Shown here: one piece after another, positions 62,123 through 64,000 of the stretch
Layout: each line of letters starts with the position of its first letter
How positions within the stretch are numbered: the stretch's first letter is position 1
DNA from: Pardosa pseudoannulata
Taxonomy: Eukaryota; Arthropoda; Arachnida; Araneae; Lycosidae
Length of the DNA stretch: 64,000 nt
Assembly: GCA_032207245.1 (NCBI GenBank)
Contig: CM063510.1
Coordinates: forward strand, 160,348,347-160,412,346
Direction of reading: 5' to 3'
Made by a program: the position numbers and the translations under genes
The notes under the pieces: generated by a model
Database searches by the model: none
Told to the model about the DNA's origin: nothing
Seen by the model: only the letters and a program-made list of their open reading frames with translations

Positions 62123-63069
62123 AGTTTTTAGAAATGAAAGAGGCATTGCGAATGCAACATAAATCTACTACATTGATGGAGTGTGGAAAACTCTTATCAG
62201 AATCAGAATATCCACACTTAAAAGAAGAAAACTAACTACCATTAAATTTCAATTTTTGTAATAACTAATTCGTGTAGATCTTTGCAGTTTATGATGATTT
62301 TCATAAAATCGAAATATTATTCACTGTTGACTAATTGTCCTATGAAAGTCTTATCAAACGTCAACATGTATGTGTTTAATTCCTTTTACTAGTGAAGAAT
62401 GTACAGATTTATTGGTTACTGCGACAAATGTTCAATTGACTTACTTTAGTTCAGCTTGACTTTTTGCTATCATACGATTAAAGGAATCCTAAACTAAATC
62501 TACTGCTTTTTCAACACATACAAGTTTACATGTGATTAAGGTCTTTACTGAACTTCAGCGGAAATTTGTACCAAATTTCAAATGTGTGATCAGGTTTTAG
62601 TTTTGGAACAAATATTTTATGAAATTCATTCATTCATTCAATTATATATTTTTCTGTGTATTTTTATATGACTTAAGAGTTGTATAGCATTTTAATTAAA
62701 TTAAAAATAAATGTGTTATTTTATACCATGTAAAAATGTGTTATTTAAAACCGAAATTATGTTTATAGTTACATATATGATCTGATATTTGATTTTTTTT
62801 TAAGTTAGTATTTTAGGCGTGTCCTTGTTTATTTGAAATGGAATATAATTTAAAGCCATATGTTTATTTACTACTTATGTTAGTATGGGCAAATAAAGGC
62901 CCAATTTATTTGGATGTATGTATATAGTATTTGTAATTATTTTTGTGCCTCTGTGAAATTCTGCTTACTTTGTTTGAAGTTGCATTTTAAATTGTTACTA
63001 TGTAATGGAATTGTGTAAACAGTGTTCCAACTACTTAGCGTAATTTAGTATTTTTTCTTAAGGTCACTG

Positions 63070-63768
63070 ACATACCTGCCGATTTTAATCTATCATCATA
63101 ACTTTTACGGTTTTGGGTTTAATTTTACGGACTTACGGGAATTTTTTACAGTTTTTGGTACTTTGAAAAGAAATTAAAATTTCGAAAAAAGAACGATAGA
63201 TTTTCACTTTAGTAATATCTGAAAATTTAAAAATTTGTTTCATTTCAGCAGAAAATTGTATGATAAAGAAATTCTATAAATATGCTTAATATGTTTTAAA
63301 GATATTAATTTCATGATTGAATTTAATAAAAAATAGTGATATGACATTACCAGAGCTTATATCAATTTTTCTAAGTACTTTTGTATTGCCTTTTTAAAAA
63401 TTTGGAATGTTAAAAAAATTTAATTTTTTAAAAAGACAAAGCTTAGTAAATTAGTTTGATGGTTTAATAATTTTATTTTGTTGATTTTACTAAATAAATA
63501 TTAAGTTTGAAATTCAAGTCAGTTTTGTATTTTCCTAAAATCAAGTTTATAATAGAAAAAATTAGTTAATATGTTTTATTATATATAATAAGCGAATAAA
63601 GATATTTATTAATTATAATTAACTTTTAATTAGAATTTTCATGGGGAAAGGAAAAATTACAATTAACTTTTATTGATTACAATTACTTGTACCTCTAAAA
63701 CTCAACCAGCCGATATTTCGCGAAAAGTTTTACTGATGTTAATGTATTAAATTTGGCAGGTATGCAGT
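63070..63768 (+). mobile_element. MITE family 3, copy 2
   Basis: The ends are ACATACCTGCCGATTTTAAT and AAATTTGGCAGGTATG, an inverted repeat around ATACCTGCC. It shares internal CAGTTTTTGGTAC and AAAGTTTTACTGATGTTAAT with the copy at 39207-39882. Confidence 0.75.
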
Positions 63769-63929
63769 AGTATGCGATTATTTTTTTCATCTGTGAAGTT
63801 TTGCTTACTGTTTGAAGTCGCAATTTAAATTACTATCTCTAAAGACATTGCGTGTTTAGAATGTTGAAATTACCCAATGTAATTTAGCATTTTTCTTAAG
63901 GTCGCGGATAATTAAGCACATTTATATTT

Positions 63930-64000
63930 GATTGTCCAGTGGCGTTGGGGTAGAGCTTCGCGTTCCCACGCCACAGGTCCGAGGTTCGATCCTCAGACTG
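63930..64000 (+). other. tRNA-like sequence at the window edge (SINE head or tRNA pseudogene)
   Basis: TGGCGTTGGGGTAGAGC resembles an A box and D arm, and GAGGTTCGATCCTC is a full B box with a 4-bp stem. The anticodon arm does not form five pairs, and the acceptor stem cannot be checked because the window ends. It differs from SINE families 1 and 2 in the window, so it may head a third family. Confidence 0.5.

Noticed and set aside
1..64000. CRISPR array, bacterial operon or phage-like system
   Set aside because: There are no regularly spaced repeats and no prokaryotic genes; introns, SINEs and eukaryotic proteins show nuclear animal DNA.

Overview
The window looks like a piece of AT-rich nuclear DNA from an animal, most probably an arthropod. 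The reasons are spliced genes with GT-AG introns, two strongly conserved eukaryotic proteins, tRNA-derived SINEs, non-LTR retrotransposon fragments and many DNA-transposon remnants of hAT, piggyBac and pogo type. The overall base composition and the short-motif protein at the left edge suggest an arthropod such as a chelicerate, but no species can be named from the sequence alone.

Layout. 1-511 (minus): 5' end of an Asn-rich, Cys-motif protein cut by the window edge. 512-1019: short divergent promoter region. 1020-6172 (plus): AP-1 clathrin adaptor mu subunit; a likely 5' UTR exon is spliced over about 3.8 kb to one uninterrupted coding exon. 6173-16284: intergenic, filled with MITEs, SINEs and hAT remains. 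16285-28246 (minus): a spliced gene for a coiled-coil, Ser/acidic-rich protein that I do not recognise; seven exons join in frame. 28247-33171: the divergent promoter region between that gene and the next, with repeats, a CTCF-like motif and a GC-rich palindromic block. 33177-48019 (plus): cyclin K in eight coding exons, one intron having a GC-AG boundary. 48020-64000: long 3' untranslated/intergenic region with SINEs, MITEs, TA microsatellites, one candidate terminal exon and a tRNA-like sequence at the right edge.

The genes do not form a pathway. AP-1 mu acts in clathrin-coated vesicle sorting at the trans-Golgi and endosomes. Cyclin K is the partner of CDK12/CDK13 in transcription elongation. 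Genes lie as two divergent pairs (1-511 with AP-1 mu; the coiled-coil gene with cyclin K).

I found no clear new multi-gene system. The observations most worth following are: a long inverted repeat with a 49-nt perfect stem inside an intron (17.8-18.4 kb), the intron-free AP-1 mu coding region, the GC-AG intron of cyclin K, a 106-bp dispersed unit with a perfect 13-bp target duplication, and several MITEs with perfect target-site duplications or nested insertions. All splice sites were read by eye from conserved protein sequence and consensus motifs; none is backed by transcripts.
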